Shown piece by piece: positions 40,509 through 48,898 of a DNA stretch of 64,000 nt; the first letter of the stretch is position 1, and every line of letters starts with the position of its first letter. Below the pieces are notes generated by a model. The model made no database searches. It worked only from the letters and a program-made list of their open reading frames with translations, and was not told the DNA's origin. The DNA comes from Paenibacillus_E sp040812395 (GTDB taxonomy: Bacteria; Bacillota; Bacilli; Paenibacillales; NBRC-103111). Position numbers and translations under genes: made by a program. Location of the stretch: positions 124,001 to 188,000 of the forward strand of contig NZ_JBFNXH010000009.1 in the NCBI RefSeq assembly GCF_040812395.1, given 5' to 3'.

Positions 40509-40769
40509 TTAGCGGCTTTTAACTAACAATTCAACGGCCTGTTTAACTAATGCGCTTGAATCCCGCCCTGTTTCCTTTTCCTCAAGAATACACTGCTCCA
40601 AATTGACCGCAACAATGTAAGCAATCGCTTTATCCGCGGCGCTTCTGACAGCAGAAATTTGGCTAATAACATTCTTGCAATCTTGTTCTTCCTCCATCAT
40701 GTTTAAGACACCGCGGATTTGGCCTTCCACCCGCTTTAATCTCTTTTTAACATCATCATCGTATTTCAT
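40509..40769 (-). CDS. cstR: CsoR-family persulfide-sensing repressor (CstR-like)
   Basis: An 86-residue CsoR/RcnR-fold repressor from the ATG MKYDDDVKKRLKRVEGQI. It has the two conserved cysteines (EQDCKNV and NLEQC). The His that copper sensors use between them is Asn here (AVNLEQC), the mark of CstR, which senses hydropersulfides instead of Cu(I). A matching operator lies just before the gene and two more before the sulfur operon. The frame extends six codons upstream but GGAAGG favours this ATG. Confidence 0.85.
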   Translation of the reverse strand: MKYDDDVKKRLKRVEGQIRGVLNMMEEEQDCKNVISQISAVRSAADKAIAYIVAVNLEQCILEEKETGRDSSALVKQAVELLVKSR

Positions 40770-40789
40770 CTTCTGCCTTCCTTCCATAA

Positions 40790-40805
40790 ATACCTGTATA
40801 GGTAT
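40790..40805. promoter_or_regulatory. CstR-type operator before the regulator gene
   Basis: ATACCTGTATAGGTAT, with 6-bp inverted arms around four bases, 20 bp upstream of the cstR-like start. It matches the two sites at 45053 and 45147 in layout. Confidence 0.75.
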
Positions 40806-40856
40806 ATTATTGCTGATATCTCTACCGGAAACAATAAGAAGGGGGCGAATGGAATG

Positions 40857-41336
40857 TTATATGAATAAATTCACTTTAGCATCAGCGGCATCGCCCAAAT
40901 AAGCGGCAACACCTGCATACTGAATTCCATCCAATAGCTCTTCCTGCTGTAATCCAAGCAAGTCCATTGTCATTGTACAAGCAATCAGTTTAACGCCTTG
41001 TTCCTGCGCTAATTCAATGAGTTGAGGCAGCGACAACGCATTATGCTTTTTCATTACATGTTTGATCATCTTCGGGCCCATACCGCCAAAATTCATTTTT
41101 GAAAGTCCGAGTTTTTCTGCTCCCCGAGGCATCATTTTACCGAACATTTTTTCAAGCAGCCCTTTTTTTACAGGAACTTTTTGATCTTTACGGAGTGCGT
41201 TCAGCCCCCAAAAGGTAAAGAAAATCGTCACCTCGTGGTCATAAGCCGCAGCCCCATTTGCAATAATAAACGCAGCAATCGCTTTATCCAGTTCTCCACT
41301 AAAAAGAACAATCGTTGTTTTTTCTTGATCTCCCAT
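40857..41336 (-). CDS. DsrE/DsrF-like sulfur carrier protein, large form
   Basis: A 159-residue DsrE-family protein. It has KTTIVLFSGELDKAIAAFII, ANGAAAYDHEVTIFFTFWGL and a Cys at LIACTMTMDLLG, which fits the DsrE2 group thought to carry persulfide. A long basic loop (GLLEKMFGKMMPRGAEKLGL) is also typical. The ATG at 41336 has GAGGTG upstream; a GTG three codons earlier is in frame. It belongs to the sulfur operon, downstream of tusA. Confidence 0.85.
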   Translation of the reverse strand: MGDQEKTTIVLFSGELDKAIAAFIIANGAAAYDHEVTIFFTFWGLNALRKDQKVPVKKGLLEKMFGKMMPRGAEKLGLSKMNFGGMGPKMIKHVMKKHNALSLPQLIELAQEQGVKLIACTMTMDLLGLQQEELLDGIQYAGVAAYLGDAADAKVNLFI

Positions 41337-41413
41337 GTTCCGCACCTCTCCATATACTCCATGATTAATGATTGGAAAGCTACCACTGAATGCTCAGCGG
41401 TAGCCCCATCGTG

Positions 41414-41641
41414 TCAGGATCCTTTCTTTACAATAAACGTGAAAACACCATTCTCTTCTTTCGCGTCAAGAAGCTCGTGTTTCGTTTGATTCACCCAAGC
41501 TTGGAAATCCTTCATCGAACCTTTATCCGTCGTGTGCAGCTCCATGATCTGTCCAGGATTCAAAGAATCAATTCCTTTTTTGGCTTTAACAATCGGCATT
41601 GGACATGCCAATCCTTTCGCATCAACTACTAAATTTGTCAT
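41414..41641 (-). CDS. TusA/SirA-family sulfur carrier
   Basis: A 75-residue TusA-type protein with the invariant LACPMPIVKAKKGIDSL, whose Cys carries the persulfide, and HTTDKGSMKDFQAWVNQT in the second half. It would accept sulfane sulfur from rhodaneses and hand it to DsrE-type partners. AAGGAGG precedes the ATG. It lies between two DsrE-like genes. Confidence 0.92.
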   Translation of the reverse strand: MTNLVVDAKGLACPMPIVKAKKGIDSLNPGQIMELHTTDKGSMKDFQAWVNQTKHELLDAKEENGVFTFIVKKGS

Positions 41642-41660
41642 TGTAATTCCTCCTTATGAT

Positions 41661-42062
41661 TTAGAAATTCAGGCTGACTTGAGCGTCAAAAGCAAAATCT
41701 AAAAAGGCCGCGGCGCCTCCAAGCTCAACACCATCGATAAAATGTTCTTTTTCCCATCCCATTACATCGATTGTCATCTGGCATCCAATAAGACGGACGC
41801 CTGATTCTTTGGCAATTTCCATTAGCTCTCCAATTGAAGGGACATTTGCCCGTTTGAACCCTTTGGCCAACCCTTCATTGCCTGGTTTCAGTTGCAGCAT
41901 TTGTTCCGACTGTTTATGAATGATAGATAGACCTTCGAATGTGAAGAAAATTGCAACCTCGGCATCCAATGCCGCCGCCGCTGTGGCGATATTCAAGACT
42001 TTGTAAGCTGTTTCGAGTCCACCCGTCGATGCGATAATCGCTACCTTCTTGTTTGACATCAT
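41661..42062 (-). CDS. DsrE-family protein, short form
   Basis: A 133-residue DsrE-like protein with KVAIIASTGGLETAYKVLNI, ATAAAALDAEVAIFFTFEGL and a Cys at RLIGCQMTIDVMGWE. It resembles the larger paralogue downstream but lacks the basic loop. It would act as a sulfur carrier with TusA. GAGGATGGG lies before the ATG. Confidence 0.87.
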   Translation of the reverse strand: MMSNKKVAIIASTGGLETAYKVLNIATAAAALDAEVAIFFTFEGLSIIHKQSEQMLQLKPGNEGLAKGFKRANVPSIGELMEIAKESGVRLIGCQMTIDVMGWEKEHFIDGVELGGAAAFLDFAFDAQVSLNF

Positions 42063-42083
42063 AATCCCATCCTCTATAAGTTT

Positions 42084-42656
42084 TTAGTCTGCTTCGATAT
42101 CGTGAACCCACTCAGACATACCTGGCATTACATTCGTTATTTTTTTGAACCCTCGTTCGGCTAGCATTTGGCAGGCCATGTCACTACGATTGCCGGCTCG
42201 GCATACAACGTAATATGCACTGTCCGGATCAAGCTGCGCCATTCTTTCTTCAAGTTCGCCCAAGGGAACAGAGATAGACCCGGGGATACGTCCGAAAGCA
42301 TATTCGGCCGGTTCGCGCACATCAAGAATATTCAATTTTTCTCCCGCGGCCCCTTTAGCGTGGAGTTCGTTATTGGAAACCGTATGCGGAAACTTCATCT
42401 CCGCCTTTGTTTCAGTGGCTTCAGCCTTTCGGATGAAATGGCGGTACACACCATTCTCCTCTCTTAATCCAACGTAATGGTGCCCAGTACGGCTTGCCCA
42501 TCCTTTCAAGTCCGCTACTGATCCTTTATCCGTAGCACGAATTTCTAATACTTCGCCTGGAACCATATCATCCATCGTTTTTTTCGTACGAACCACCGGC
42601 AGCGGACAAGCAAGGCCTTCACACTCAAGTGTTCGATCAACGTGCAATGCCGTCAT
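42084..42656 (-). CDS. TusA-rhodanese fusion protein
   Basis: A 190-residue two-domain protein. Residues 5-75 are a TusA domain with CEGLACPLPVVRTKKTM. Residues about 95-190 are a rhodanese domain with LDVREPAEYAFGRIPG and the catalytic loop YVVCRAGNRSDMA. The fusion should pass persulfide directly between the two sites; such fusions (CstA-like parts) occur in CstR-controlled operons. GGAGGTAAT precedes the ATG. Confidence 0.9.
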   Translation of the reverse strand: MTALHVDRTLECEGLACPLPVVRTKKTMDDMVPGEVLEIRATDKGSVADLKGWASRTGHHYVGLREENGVYRHFIRKAEATETKAEMKFPHTVSNNELHAKGAAGEKLNILDVREPAEYAFGRIPGSISVPLGELEERMAQLDPDSAYYVVCRAGNRSDMACQMLAERGFKKITNVMPGMSEWVHDIEAD

Positions 42657-42694
42657 AAATGATTACCTCCATCATAAAATTCATATTTATTTCC

Positions 42695-43015
42695 TTATTT
42701 CCCGGATTTGACTTCTCCAGTCCAATGGGACATGCCGCCGCTCATATTTACAACCGAATAGCCCATGGAAAATAAATAGTCGCAAGCCGTGCTGCTTCGA
42801 TTGCCGCTTCGGCAAACAATAATCGTTTCTTGTTTAGGGTCCAATTCATTAAGCGCTCGAGCGATTTGCCCCAGAGGGATATGTTTGGCGCCTTCAATAT
42901 GCCCTGATTCCCATTCATCCTGCTCCCGGACATCGAGGATAGCTACATTCGGCATCTGCTTCATTCGATCCAATACGTCACTTGGCAATATTTCACTAAA
43001 GGGCTTGTTAGTCAT
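42695..43015 (-). CDS. Single-domain rhodanese
   Basis: A 106-residue rhodanese with ILDVREQDEWESGHIEGAKH and the active loop IIVCRSGNRSSTA. It has no membrane helix, unlike the rhodanese at 40100. It would transfer sulfane sulfur in the cytoplasm. AGGAGG precedes the ATG, 27 bp after the persulfide-dioxygenase gene. Confidence 0.9.
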   Translation of the reverse strand: MTNKPFSEILPSDVLDRMKQMPNVAILDVREQDEWESGHIEGAKHIPLGQIARALNELDPKQETIIVCRSGNRSSTACDYLFSMGYSVVNMSGGMSHWTGEVKSGK

Positions 43016-43042
43016 TATGGTTTCCTCCTAATTTGTTGGATT

Positions 43043-44188
43043 TTATTCATCATGAACCGCGCAACGGTTCGGACCAATTTCCATTTCCCGTTGTTCTTCA
43101 ATCGCAGGAGATATTCTGCCGATGTTCACTTGCCGTATGTCCTGATAAGCATTCGGTTGTGGCGGCAGGTTCTCAGAAACAGTGCGTCTGAAGACCGATT
43201 CATCCTGAATGTTTAACCCGGGATTCTCTTTATATAAGTCGCCAAGACGTGCAGCCACTGCCCCTCCGGCACCTAACTCCGTAATCTTGCCGAAATGAGC
43301 AGGAAGTACGATTAAATCGTCGGAAAGCTGCTTATAGCGTTCATACAATGTCGTTCTTAGGTCAGCAACCCAGTCTTCCGCTTTTCCAGCCAGATCAGGG
43401 CGACCGATTGACTTAACGAATAAAATATCACCCGATAGCAAATAGGTTTGATCAATAATCAATGATGTGCTTCCAATCGTATGACCCGGAGAATAAATCG
43501 GCTGGATGCTGATTTCTGTATGGCCGACTACAAGCGGGATACCTTCCTCAAGCTTTTCATAATGGAAAACTACCTCTGTCGCATCTTTTGGCGGAAGCCA
43601 GTAGGATCCCTTCGACTTTTCAGCTAGCAGTCTGCCACCGGAAATATGATCGGCATGGAGATGCGTATCGATGGTATGCTTAATCACTGCATGATGTTCT
43701 TTGGCGAAATCCTCGAACACGTCCGTCATTCGGACAGCATCGATAACAGCAGCCTCACCATTTGAGATGACCATATAAGACAAACACCCTTTGCCTAAGC
43801 GGACAAATTGGTAAAGCATGCCTCCGTCCCTTAAGTCAGCAATCTTTACAGGTTCGAGATGTTCGCTCCAAGCTTTCATGCCACCTGTCAAATAAGAAAC
43901 ATTGTGTATCCCGTTTTCAATGAGCTGTTCGGCTACGAACTTAGATGAACCTTCTTTGGCGCAAACAACCAGCACCTCCTGGTTATCCGGAATGCGATCA
44001 AGAATGTCCTCAACACCTTCAAGAAGTTCAAAATAAGGAACGTTCATGATATGAACATTTGCACCTTCGATTTTCCAATCGTTGAAGTCACTTTCATTCC
44101 GAACATCCAGAATAAAAATGGGCGTATCGCCTAAAACTTTTTTAGCTAACTGAGCTGCGTTCATTCCATGTAATTGATTCTCATTCAT
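43043..44188 (-). CDS. Rhodanese-persulfide dioxygenase fusion (CstB-like, domain order swapped)
   Basis: A 381-residue fusion protein from the ATG MNENQLHGMN (TTGGAGGAA upstream). Residues about 10-115 form a rhodanese domain (IFILDVRNESDFNDW; loop VVCAKEGSS). Residues about 130-340 form a metallo-beta-lactamase fold with THLHADHISGG and YSPGHTIGST, the persulfide dioxygenase signature with a mononuclear iron site. Classical Staphylococcus CstB has the dioxygenase first and the rhodanese last; here the order is reversed. It would oxidise persulfides to sulfite, which fits the adjacent sulfite-exporter gene. Confidence 0.85.
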   Translation of the reverse strand: MNENQLHGMNAAQLAKKVLGDTPIFILDVRNESDFNDWKIEGANVHIMNVPYFELLEGVEDILDRIPDNQEVLVVCAKEGSSKFVAEQLIENGIHNVSYLTGGMKAWSEHLEPVKIADLRDGGMLYQFVRLGKGCLSYMVISNGEAAVIDAVRMTDVFEDFAKEHHAVIKHTIDTHLHADHISGGRLLAEKSKGSYWLPPKDATEVVFHYEKLEEGIPLVVGHTEISIQPIYSPGHTIGSTSLIIDQTYLLSGDILFVKSIGRPDLAGKAEDWVADLRTTLYERYKQLSDDLIVLPAHFGKITELGAGGAVAARLGDLYKENPGLNIQDESVFRRTVSENLPPQPNAYQDIRQVNIGRISPAIEEQREMEIGPNRCAVHDE

Positions 44189-44223
44189 TGATAGTTTCCT
44201 CCAATTTATAGGGTCATCTAATT

Positions 44224-45003
44224 CTAAAATAAAATAGAAATCCATATTTTAATGACTGTCGCTGTGATTAAAGCAGCCAAAATCCACTGAAGGACTTTCG
44301 TGTTGATTTTTTTGCTTAGCTTGGCTCCAATCGGGGCTGCAATTGTACTTGCAAGGATGAGTACTATAGAAGGAATCAAAAGCATGTGCCCTCCAAGCAA
44401 CTTCCCTGTAGTAGCGCCGATAGAGGATATAAAAGTTATTGCTAAAGATGAAGCAATCGCAACTCTGGTAGGAATCTTGAGAATGACCAACATGACTGGA
44501 ACGGTTATAAATGCACCCGCGGCGCCTACGATACCGGAAACTGCCCCGATGATAAGCGCAAAACTAATAGCTAGCGTTTTATTAAATGACACCTGACTCA
44601 AATCTTGGACATCCGTTCCTCGTTTAGGCAAAAACATCATGACAGCGGCAATCAGCGCCAAAACAGCATAAACCAGATTGATCCATGTACTTGGTAAGGC
44701 ATTCGATACAAAGCTTCCAAAAAAGCTGCCTGCAATAATGGGAATTCCCATGTAAAGGACTAAGGATTTATTAAGAAGTCCTCCATTTCGAAATACAAGC
44801 ATCCCCATTAAACTTGCGAAGAATACCTGAACCGCACTTATTGCAGATACTTCCTGTGAGGTGAAAGCCGTAAATCCCAGGGCCGCTGGTATAAACAACA
44901 ACATTGGATAGTTAATAATGGAGCCACCGATTCCCACCATTCCCGAAATAAACGAGCCAACGAACCCAATAGTGAAAATAGTTATGATCCATGTTAAATC
45001 CAT
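44224..45003 (-). CDS. TauE/SafE-type sulfite exporter
   Basis: A 259-residue membrane protein with about eight helices and the family motif GFVGSFISGMVGIGGSIINY near the start and GAVSGIVGAAGAFITVPVML in the middle. It likely exports sulfite made by persulfide oxidation. It is the first gene of the operon, with AAAGG 9 nt before the ATG at 45003; the longer frame to 45036 lacks a ribosome site. The CstR-type promoter region lies 50-165 bp upstream. Confidence 0.9.
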   Translation of the reverse strand: MDLTWIITIFTIGFVGSFISGMVGIGGSIINYPMLLFIPAALGFTAFTSQEVSAISAVQVFFASLMGMLVFRNGGLLNKSLVLYMGIPIIAGSFFGSFVSNALPSTWINLVYAVLALIAAVMMFLPKRGTDVQDLSQVSFNKTLAISFALIIGAVSGIVGAAGAFITVPVMLVILKIPTRVAIASSLAITFISSIGATTGKLLGGHMLLIPSIVLILASTIAAPIGAKLSKKINTKVLQWILAALITATVIKIWISILF

Positions 45004-45052
45004 AAGGCACTGCCTTTCTTTTTTCATTAAACGCAAGGTTAAATCTCAATCA

Positions 45053-45068
45053 ATACCCATGGGGGTAT
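45053..45068. promoter_or_regulatory. CstR-type operator, proximal site of the sulfur operon
   Basis: ATACCCATGGGGGTAT, inverted arms ATACCC/GGGTAT around four bases, about 50 bp upstream of the tauE-like start. Together with the distal site it gives a two-operator control region. Confidence 0.75.
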
Positions 45069-45137
45069 ATAAAATTGCAAAAAAAATTTTTTTATTATCT
45101 TACCCATTTACCTGTAAGTCCACTACCTCGCTTTCGT

Positions 45138-45167
45138 ATAATACTTATACCCGTATGGGTATGTAAA
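45138..45167 (-). promoter_or_regulatory. Sigma-A promoter with CstR-type operator for the sulfur operon
   Basis: On the minus strand TTTACA (45162-45167), an 18-bp spacer and TATTAT (45138-45143). The spacer contains ATACCC-N4-GGGTAT (45147-45162 on the plus strand), so bound repressor would block the polymerase. The stretch 45170-45370 beyond it shows nothing else. Confidence 0.75.
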
Positions 45168-45374
45168 TACAATAACAAAGATCTTCTTTAGAGTCAAGCC
45201 CACTTTTTCAATGTGCAGCTCCAAGCAGAATAGACCGCCGATTGTTCACCGGCAGCCTACTATTTTTTTAGCAACTGACTACGCTATTGGAGCCAGCAAG
45301 AATTGAACGAATGAACACCTGTTCGCAGGCCTTCCGAACCTAACCCCATCGTTGCGCTGCCAGGCTGCTTTCAC

Positions 45375-46379
45375 TTAGGATGAACCATCCAGCGGGTAGG
45401 ACGAGAGTTGAACAAAGCGGAATCCAGCTTTTTGCAAGACGGGAATCGCCTTCATCACGCCTTCCGCCGTATCTTTCTCCGGGTGGTTCATATGCGCCAG
45501 GACGATGGCGCCGCTTTGCGCTTTCGTTAGTGCCTTGAACACCTGCTCCTTGTTGTACGTGGCGCCTGCATCGCCAAGAATATTATAGCCCGCCGCTTGG
45601 AAACCCAGATCATGAACGATTTGCAAAGCGACGTCATCATAGAAAGCGGTGCCCGATCGGAAAAACAACGGACGCCGACCTGTCAGCTTCTCGATTTTGT
45701 CGGCGTTCCCCGTGACTTCCTCTATCGCGCCGCTCACATCGCGGGTCCCTGCAAGGCCATACGCCGCTCTGCCTGTAACCGACAAAGGCCGGTGCTCCGT
45801 GCCGTGATTCTCAATCTCGAACAGCGGATTGGCCGCGAGCTTCGCGAAAGTCTCGGGGTTCGCGTCGATCCATCTGGCATTCATGAACAACGTAGCCGGA
45901 ATCTGCTCTTTGACGAGATAATTGATCAGCTTCTCGTCATAGCCGCTGCCTTCCTTGCCGCCGCATGCGTCGAACGTAAGGGCAATGACGTTTTCTTTGG
46001 TTTGCAGGTGCGTGCCTACGCCCGGCAAGCGCTCCCCCCATTTCTGCGGCTTAACCGCGCTATAGCGAGTGAGCAGCGCAATCAAGCTAGTTTCATTTGC
46101 CTTGCTTCGCTCAACGGAAGCGCTACCAACTGCTTCTGGAGCAGTTGGAGCGGCTGCATCCGTTGGCATAGGAGCTTGCGTCGACGATCCTAATATAGGC
46201 TCCGATGAGTTGCTTGCCGCAACGGCCGCGGCGGGTGTGCCGCCAGGGCCAATAGATTCAGCGGGCCCATTAACTAACCGATACCCGCCTGCGGAGTCAC
46301 AGCCGGAAACAACCAGCAAACCTAACAGAAAGAACAGGATAGAGCGTCCTGTTCTTTCTCTCACTTGTGCTTTCGCCAA
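45375..46379 (-). CDS. Polysaccharide-deacetylase-like lipoprotein
   Basis: A 334-residue lipoprotein. The signal peptide ends LLVVSGC, a lipobox. A Ser/Ala/Pro-rich linker runs to about residue 100. The NodB-type domain follows with IALTFDACGGKEGSGYDEKL, where the usual TFDDG is TFDAC; then EIENHGTEHRPLS keeps the metal His pair spacing, and FFRSGTAFYDDVAL and IVLAHMNHPE close it. It may trim wall sugars. The TFDAC variant is shared by some Bacillus lipoproteins I recall. It overlaps the end of the yqkE-like gene by 19 bp. Confidence 0.83.
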   Translation of the reverse strand: MAKAQVRERTGRSILFFLLGLLVVSGCDSAGGYRLVNGPAESIGPGGTPAAAVAASNSSEPILGSSTQAPMPTDAAAPTAPEAVGSASVERSKANETSLIALLTRYSAVKPQKWGERLPGVGTHLQTKENVIALTFDACGGKEGSGYDEKLINYLVKEQIPATLFMNARWIDANPETFAKLAANPLFEIENHGTEHRPLSVTGRAAYGLAGTRDVSGAIEEVTGNADKIEKLTGRRPLFFRSGTAFYDDVALQIVHDLGFQAAGYNILGDAGATYNKEQVFKALTKAQSGAIVLAHMNHPEKDTAEGVMKAIPVLQKAGFRFVQLSSYPLDGSS

Positions 46380-46621
46380 TCTAGATTACTCTTGCTAAGC
46401 AGATGTCCAAAATCGTTCTCAAGCCTTTTCTCCTCGGCCTTGCGCGCGGCTTCCGCCTGCTCTCTAGCGACTTCCTTACGCGCCTGTTCTTCGGCTTTCA
46501 TCGCATCTGACTGCGATTTCAGCTTATCGACAATGTCAGGCCGCAGCAGATCCTTGAGCGTTGCCGGTTTATCCTGAACACTTGTTTCCGAAGCAGCTGC
46601 CGACCATTTTTTCTTACCCAT
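46361..46621 (-). CDS. YqkE/DUF3886-family small protein
   Basis: An 86-residue highly charged helical protein: MGKKKWSAAASETSVQ, TLKDLLRPDIVDKLKSQSDA and a long coiled-coil-like EEQARKEVAREQAEAARKAE, ending FGHLLSKSNLDWRKHK. This is the DUF3886 pattern of Bacillus YqkE. The function is unknown. AGGTGAT precedes the ATG. Its end overlaps the deacetylase start, so the two are probably co-transcribed. Confidence 0.85.
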   Translation of the reverse strand: MGKKKWSAAASETSVQDKPATLKDLLRPDIVDKLKSQSDAMKAEEQARKEVAREQAEAARKAEEKRLENDFGHLLSKSNLDWRKHK

Positions 46622-46677
46622 ATGATCACCTCAGTTTCTACCCACATTATTCAAGAGGTTATTGGAAAAGTCAATGT

Positions 46678-48513
46678 CTACTCGTGCAAGTGATACGGCA
46701 CTGTCGCTACGACAATATCCTTATCAGATTGCAGCTTTGAGCGAATGCGCGAAGCAGATTGGTTATGAAGCAGGCGATGCCACCATTTTTTCGGAATGAA
46801 CTGCGGTAAAATGACCATAATGGACTTATTCTCGGACACATGCGTATCAATGCGTTCAATAAATTCGGCTAACGGCTTCACGATCGTTCGATAGCGTGAT
46901 TTGAAGACAACCAGACGGACGCCGGGATCCCACTTTTTCCATTTTTCTTCAATCGCCGCTTCATCCTCATCGGAGAACGAAACATAGAACGCAATCACAT
47001 CCGGGGATAAAGATTTGGCATAATTCAAGGAGTGCGCCACAGCCCGGTGAATCCCCGCTATTGGCACAATAATGAGAGGCTCCTTGGTGCATACGCGTTC
47101 CTGTTCGATATCAATGCGCAGTTGCTTGGCAACATCGTCATAGTGATGGCTGATCTTTGTTATCACCCAGAGCAGCAGAGGCGTTACGATGATAACAATC
47201 CAGGCGCCTTCGGTAAATTTAGTAAAGCAGAAGATGAGCAAAACAATAAAGGAAACTAAAGCTCCCAATCCATTTATTAGCGACTTTCGAAACCAGCCAG
47301 CGATGCGTTCCCGAACCCATTTGCGCACCAAACCGCTTTGAGCCAGTGTGAAGGACAAGAATACGCCTATCGCATACAGTGGAATGAGTCCATCGGTCTT
47401 TCCTTTAAAGACCATCAACAGAATGCTGGCGAGTACGCCCAACGTGATAATCCCGTAGTTAAAAGAAAGCCGATCCCCCCGGAAAGAAAACATGCGCGGG
47501 AAATTTTTGTCCTGGGCCATAATGGAAGCCAGAATCGGGAACCCGTTAAAGCTTGTATTCGCAGCTAATGTCAAAATCAGCATTGTCGCTATTTGCGTCG
47601 CATAATACATCGTGCCGCGGCCAAATGCCTGCTCGGTGACCATGGATAAGACGGAAGTGTGCCCATTGTGATCAGGTGTGATCCCGTACGCCAAAGCGAG
47701 CAGCGTGACGCCGCCGAAAATAATCGCAAGCAGCGTACCCAGGGAAGCCAGCGTTCTCTTGGCATTTTTCACCGAAGGCGTGCGGAAATGCGGAACAGCA
47801 TCCGAAATAGCTTCAATCCCCGTCACAGCCGAACATCCAGATGAGAATGCCTTGAGCAGAACGAATAGCGTCAAGGAATTCGTCATCGAGCTTGGCACGA
47901 GATGTACGGGCTGTGTATGTGCGGCACCAGTAAGCAAATCGAAAAGTCCTTTACCCACTAACAAAAGAATACAAAGTATGAAGAAGTACGTGGGAATCGC
48001 GAAAATTGTACCTGATTCTGAAGTCCCTCGCAGATTCAACCAGACCATCAACCAAACAAGCAGCAACGCCATTGGAACAATGTAAGGCACTGTGATCGGG
48101 AAGGCAGACGTAATCGCCTGCACCCCGGCAGAAATGGATACGGCGACGGTTAGCGTATAATCGATCAACAGCGAAACCCCTGTAAGCCGTCCCCACACCA
48201 TTCCCAAATTCTCTTTGGAAACCATGTAGGCGCCGCCGCCCTGCGGATAAGCCTCAATCACCTGCCGATAGCTGATAACTAACAGCACGATTAAAGCGAT
48301 GATAGAGATCGCAATCGGCAGCGAGAACGCAAATGCGGCCACACCCACTGTCGCAAGCTCTAACAGAATCTGCTCCGTGCCGTATGCCACAGAAGACAAA
48401 GCATCTGACGACAGGATGGGCAGCGCCTTCCAAACTTGCATTTTCTCCGATTCCATTTCGCTGGATTTCAGCGGCTTGCCGAATACAATTTTTTTGATCG
48501 AATCACTGGTCAT
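46678..48513 (-). CDS. kimA: High-affinity potassium importer KimA
   Basis: A 611-residue APC-superfamily transporter closely following Bacillus KimA (YdaO): IVFGKPLKSSEM, LSSDALSSVAYGTEQILLEL, YRQVIEAYPQGGGAYMVSKE and DYTLTVAVSISAGVQAITSA in the membrane part. The cytoplasmic C-terminal region shows PIAGIHRAVAHSLNYAKSLS and ILPQFIPKKWWHRLLHNQSA. It imports K+ with protons and is shut off by c-di-AMP. The start is placed at 48513 (GGAGG upstream); a TTG six codons earlier overlaps the ribosome site. A c-di-AMP riboswitch and terminator precede it. Confidence 0.93.
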   Translation of the reverse strand: MTSDSIKKIVFGKPLKSSEMESEKMQVWKALPILSSDALSSVAYGTEQILLELATVGVAAFAFSLPIAISIIALIVLLVISYRQVIEAYPQGGGAYMVSKENLGMVWGRLTGVSLLIDYTLTVAVSISAGVQAITSAFPITVPYIVPMALLLVWLMVWLNLRGTSESGTIFAIPTYFFILCILLLVGKGLFDLLTGAAHTQPVHLVPSSMTNSLTLFVLLKAFSSGCSAVTGIEAISDAVPHFRTPSVKNAKRTLASLGTLLAIIFGGVTLLALAYGITPDHNGHTSVLSMVTEQAFGRGTMYYATQIATMLILTLAANTSFNGFPILASIMAQDKNFPRMFSFRGDRLSFNYGIITLGVLASILLMVFKGKTDGLIPLYAIGVFLSFTLAQSGLVRKWVRERIAGWFRKSLINGLGALVSFIVLLIFCFTKFTEGAWIVIIVTPLLLWVITKISHHYDDVAKQLRIDIEQERVCTKEPLIIVPIAGIHRAVAHSLNYAKSLSPDVIAFYVSFSDEDEAAIEEKWKKWDPGVRLVVFKSRYRTIVKPLAEFIERIDTHVSENKSIMVILPQFIPKKWWHRLLHNQSASRIRSKLQSDKDIVVATVPYHLHE

Positions 48514-48571
48514 TCTCGGTAGTTCCTCCAATTAAACTTAATGATAGAGTTAATTTGCCCATTTTAGGCGC

Positions 48572-48600
48572 AAAAAAACACAAGGTTAGACCTTGTGTTT
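48572..48600 (-). terminator. Intrinsic terminator of the c-di-AMP riboswitch
   Basis: AACACAAGG pairs with CCTTGTGTT around TCTAA, followed by T5. It lies between the aptamer and kimA, the place of the expression platform. Confidence 0.9.
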
Positions 48601-48606
48601 GACACG

Positions 48607-48752
48607 CGTTCTCCTTCTCACAATCGCTTACGAGGTTAGCTGTCGGATTCGGGCTGCGAGAAATCTGCCCTAAGTCGGTACGAAAAGCACGTACCTCTAT
48701 TCACCCCATGGAACCTTTGGTTCCCCCGCTTTTCTTCTAGAAAATTAAGCGA
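48607..48752 (-). ncRNA. c-di-AMP (ydaO-yuaA) riboswitch aptamer
   Basis: On the minus strand the conserved blocks appear in order: CGCTTAATTTTC, GCGGGGGAACCAAA, GGGGTGAATAGAGG, CCGACAGCTAACCTCGTAAG, then GCGATTGTGAGAAGGAGAAC. These are the hallmarks of the ydaO class. In Bacillus this class turns kimA off when c-di-AMP is high, and here it sits directly upstream of a kimA homologue with a terminator between. Confidence 0.95.
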
Positions 48753-48898
48753 AATATTCAATTATATGTGGTACGTGTTGAATCTTACTCTCTTATTGAT
48801 CCATAGTAAAGGGTGGAAATCAGCAAAAAATGGTTATCCCACTATCGCATTAGGTCAATAATTCGCTTACAACCCTATGATTCGCTTCTTTTCTTCCG

